Source: Seriola aureovittata
Taxonomy: Eukaryota > Chordata > Actinopteri > Carangiformes > Carangidae
DNA length: 64,000 nucleotides
Direction of reading: 5' to 3'
NCBI RefSeq assembly: GCF_021018895.1
Contig: NC_079369.1
Span: forward strand, 7,757,694-7,821,693
In this document: one piece after another, positions 61,013 to 64,000 of the stretch
How positions within the stretch are numbered: the stretch's first letter is position 1
How the letters are laid out: every line of letters starts with the position of its first letter
The notes under the pieces: generated by a model
Told to the model about the DNA's origin: nothing
What the model saw: the letters and a program-made list of their open reading frames with translations, nothing else
Database searches by the model: none
Translations under genes and position numbers: made by a program

Positions 61013-61258
61013 CCTAGAGCTGTAACGGTTAGTCAATTCATTGATCATTGTCATTTTTTAAGCCAAATATATTGTCAAAAGTGAGGATTTGGTCATTTTC
61101 TTTGTCATTTATGTGATAGTACATGAATTGTCTTTGGGTTTTGGACTGTTGACCAGACAAAACAAGTAATGCTTAGATGTCACTTTGATTGATCATTGCA
61201 TTCATAAAATAAACAGTTTATGAATCAATTTATCAATAATGATGACTTTCAGCTGTGA
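61013..61258 (+). repeat. Fish MITE copy, near full length
   Basis: The left end AGAGCTGTAACGGTTAGTCA and the right end AATAATGATGACTTTCAGCT are imperfect inverted repeats. The internal core (GTGAGGATTTGGTCATTTTC, TGGGTTTTGGACTGTTGACC) is diagnostic of the family also present at 2865-3131 and 52295-52433. Confidence 0.8.
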
Positions 61259-62452
61259 ATTTAGAATTGTACATGACTCAACAACAAAGTGTATAATCAA
61301 TGTGTTTTTAAGGATGATTATTTGCCTCAACCTGGGTTTACATTCAGTAGATGGACTCATTCGCCAGGTTTGTTTTGTAGTCCAGTGAACATCGGGGTGA
61401 AACTAACACATTCTTTATTTTCATTTTGTGCTGGTGGCTCTGCTGCTACTTCATATTGCATATAATTACAAGTGCAGGATTTGGTTGCACAGTCTTTCTT
61501 TGTTCCTCGTTTAATCATGTTTAGAATAAAATGTGATTTAAGGTCCCTGAAACTAGGAGACACTTATAATTCACATACAACAAGTTGCGTTGATTGAGAG
61601 CCTTTTATTTTGGGCATCTCTCCCTTCAAACTTATTGTGTGATATTGTAGATTCATATTGATAGATTTGGTTTAGCATCTGCCTGTTGCCTGTTAGACAA
61701 AGGCAGCGTCTCAGGTCAGCTATCACTGGGGAGCTTACACCTGAACCTGCTGTCGTCCAGATTTATCGACACAACTTTAAATTGAATTGAGACAGTTGAA
61801 ACTTTTTGTATTTCCTGTGATGGATGCTCCACAGTGTTTACTACAGACACGGCAGGTGCTAATCGTACCTCAGCCAAGGTAACTCAATAAAACAGTTTAC
61901 TTCACAAGATGTACAGGACTACTTCTTTCTCACTGGACCTATACTCGTCCTCTCTATTTCCAAATCAGATTTCAGGATATCCTCTGTTAGCGTTGGATTT
62001 ACTGGTAATCGAAAATGACTGCATATGTTTCTTAAAATTAAACTCAATAAATCACCCGATGTCAAAAATGTATTTCGTGTACCGTCCTTCAGAATTTGGC
62101 AGTAGCACAACATTCACGCATTACTATGTGGTTGTTATGGTAACGTCATTGGGAAAAAGAGAGGCAGTTCTACAAGGGGATAAGTCACTCAAAAGAATCT
62201 TCACATTAGTTTAAAGCAGAGATTTTGATAGTGAAGTGTGCAGAACAGTATGATTCAATCATGAAAAATAAAATTCAGGTTGAAAGTTGCTTTGTGGAAA
62301 CCACCACTGTTTTCTCACGTGTAAAACATCTAATGTAGATAATTCAATGTCCTACAGTGCACCTTGGTCTATGTGTTACTGCCTAAACCTGTACCCTATG
62401 TATTGTAAATGTGTTTGGACTGCTTGTAACTGTTTTCTTCTTCTCTCTCCAG

Positions 62453-62761
62453 GGTGAGAGCAGCCATGTCAGAGGAGGCAGTGCGTCAAACGCGCAGCCA
62501 GAAGCGGGCTCTGGAGAGGGACCATGCAGCTCTTGCCGGGTCCCCGGGGGACATGGACGGCAAACGGGTTAAGCTGGAGAGGGGAGATGCAGCTGGAGCT
62601 CCCCTGGCCCTGGTGGGAACTGGAGCTGAGGGCGTCAAGCTGAAGAGTGAGCAGGCTGCAAAGGTAGCAGCCAGCATCCTAAAGACTGGGGAAGTGAAGG
62701 CCACCATCAAGGTGGAGGTGCAGACTGGAGACGAACCCGTTGACATGAGCACATCCAAAAG
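62453..62761 (+). CDS. gatad2a: GATAD2A (p66-alpha) first coding exon, gene continues beyond the window
   Basis: Acceptor CTCTCTCCAG at 62443-62452, ATG at 62466 (G at -3), donor AAAAG/GTTAGA after 62761. The coding part is 296 nt: 98 residues plus two bases of a split codon. The N-terminus MSEEAVRQTRSQKRALERD is the p66 signature (human MTEEACRTRSQKRALERD). RVKLE (34-38) aligns with human KIKME, and the exon ends EPVDMSTSK like human GPVDMRTS. p66 proteins bridge MBD2/3 and CHD3/4 in the NuRD repressor complex in the nucleus. The middle (40-88) is divergent from mammals. The CR1 coiled coil and the GATA-type zinc finger would be encoded downstream, outside the window. GATAD2B is the main alternative, but the mau2 neighbourhood favours gatad2a (or one of the teleost gatad2a duplicates). 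Confidence 0.93.
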
Positions 62762-64000
62762 GTTAGACAAGGAAAATATCACAGGGTTTGATGTGATGGT
62801 CCCCTGTTTTTGTGCATTGGACTTCTGAATTAATATGAACAGTGCTTTGTGTTGTTCATGCATAAGGGCTGAGAGCTTGTTGGTCATTCAGTTTACATGA
62901 TACTGTCAGAGCCATTAGTCTCTGAACAACATTGAAAGAAATACTATAAACACTTTGCCTTAAACAGCCTATTTCTGTAGACTGAGCCTCAGTATTGCAG
63001 AGTCAGCCAACTTTGTCCACAGTAAACCCTTTGTAAATATTTCCAGCTGGACAAAATGCACCATAATCTGCTTACAAACCAGTTTGTGTCTGCGAGGGTA
63101 GAAAGTGCAAGGAATAGTTTGCTGCTGTATTTCTAATATGGTTATGTTTAATTGATGTTGAATCATTGTATGGGTTAAAAGAAGCTGTGACCTAGTGTGT
63201 GAGTTTGTTTAAAAAATTGTTTATTATTATTCATGTACTGCAGGCCTTGGATTGAATGCATGCATGCACAGTGCGTGGTTTTGCGTAGAGATGAGTCTAT
63301 TGGAGTTTCAGGTTTCTCTCAAACTTTGCACTAGCAAGTGGTCTGACAGGAGTCATACAGGAAGTTGCTGTGTGGTTGTCGGCAGCCTGCCCCCATTTTG
63401 AAAAGTTTGAGGCTCCTGAGGCCTGGGCTCCATTTTCTCCCACAGCAGCACCTGAACTCTGCCTCGCACTTCACACAAAATGAAGGCTATGTGTCACAAA
63501 CTGGTTCCAACTGGCCGTTGCCATGGTTTCCACATTGGAAGGAGCAGTTGGAGGAAGGAGGGGCCAGGAGGGGTGGTGGGTGTGTCACATGACCACACAG
63601 AGAAATGCCTGATGTCATGTGACGTGTTTGGTAGAGCGATAAATACACACAGTGATGTGATGGCAGTTAAAATGGAACAGAGAGGTGATTCAGCTGAGAG
63701 TGTTGGCTCTGTCTCTGGTATATCAAAAGTTCACTGAAGTGTCACCTTTGGCCCCTATTTAACCCTCAGCATGTGTTGGTGTGCTTATTGACTGCAAGGT
63801 GATTACCTTATTGATGTGTACAAAAGACTTCTGAGGTCTGAGTAGGCCAACTTTGTAAAACTATTTGTGAAATGTAACAAACCAAATTTCCTTTTCCAGA
63901 TAGCAATACAGTAACTGAGCATGTCTTGAATGGGTGTCACTGAGAAGAAGCAGTACTACCTTCTATTCTTCAATAGTTTTCATGCTTTCTGATGATATAC
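62762..64000 (+). other. gatad2a: gatad2a intron 2 (5' part, to window edge)
   Basis: Non-coding sequence after the donor of the first coding exon. No second coding exon is recognised before the window ends. Confidence 0.6.

Larger units (their letters stand above)
46182..62452 (+). other. gatad2a: gatad2a intron 1 (about 16.3 kb)
   Basis: Runs from the donor GTAAGT to the acceptor CTTCTTCTCTCTCCAG. It contains a hAT element, a MITE copy, another fish repeat, a decayed Tc1-like transposon, a second MITE copy, homopolymer runs and compound CA/CT repeats. No additional coding exon is convincing apart from the BED-finger exon belonging to the hAT element. Confidence 0.5.

Noticed and set aside
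1..64000. CRISPR arrays, tRNA, rRNA, snoRNA, phage or bacterial operons
   Set aside because: No regularly spaced direct repeats, no cloverleaf with A/B boxes and no convincing box C/D or H/ACA unit was seen by eye; a dedicated covariance-model search was not possible.

Overview
The window is vertebrate nuclear DNA, almost certainly from a teleost fish and probably a percomorph. Evidence for this is the very high density of long (CA)n/(GT)n microsatellites, several interspersed repeats typical of spiny-rayed fish genomes, a decayed Tc1-like transposon of the fish type, and small introns (18 coding exons of one gene in 6.6 kb). I see no prokaryotic features, no CRISPR array and no tRNA or rRNA gene.

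Layout. (1) 1-28.7 kb: no protein-coding exon that I can recognise. It holds microsatellites, purine- or pyrimidine-rich low-complexity tracts, a few decayed interspersed repeats, a GC-rich stretch at about 5.28-6.80 kb that looks like the 5' non-coding exon(s) of an unidentified plus-strand transcript, and AT-rich stretches dense in homeodomain/POU-type motifs that could be developmental enhancers. (2) 28.7-34.7 kb, minus strand: slc25a42, the mitochondrial inner-membrane CoA/ADP carrier. All seven coding exons can be joined into a 328-residue protein, and one intron is GC-AG. (3) 34.7-36.0 kb: the 5' flank shared with the next gene, with a ZNF143-like element. (4) 36.0-43.8 kb, plus strand: mau2 (SCC4), the cohesin loader subunit. 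All 18 coding exons join in frame to 598 residues, and a poly(A) signal follows. (5) 46.0-64.0 kb, plus strand: the 5' part of gatad2a (p66-alpha, NuRD complex). It has a probable non-coding first exon ending at 46181, a 16.3-kb first intron rich in transposons, and the first coding exon at 62453-62761. The gene runs off the right edge.

The three genes do not form a pathway. Their order is informative: mau2 followed by gatad2a in the same orientation is the order I recall from human 19p13.11, whereas slc25a42 head-to-head with mau2 is not. The most interesting non-genic item is an 801-bp hAT-family transposon in gatad2a intron 1, with a perfect 8-bp target duplication. It retains an intact BED-zinc-finger exon, in the sense orientation of the host gene and ending at a plausible splice donor, but has lost the transposase catalytic region. 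I did not find anything I would call a new biological system; most of the window is ordinary fish genome.
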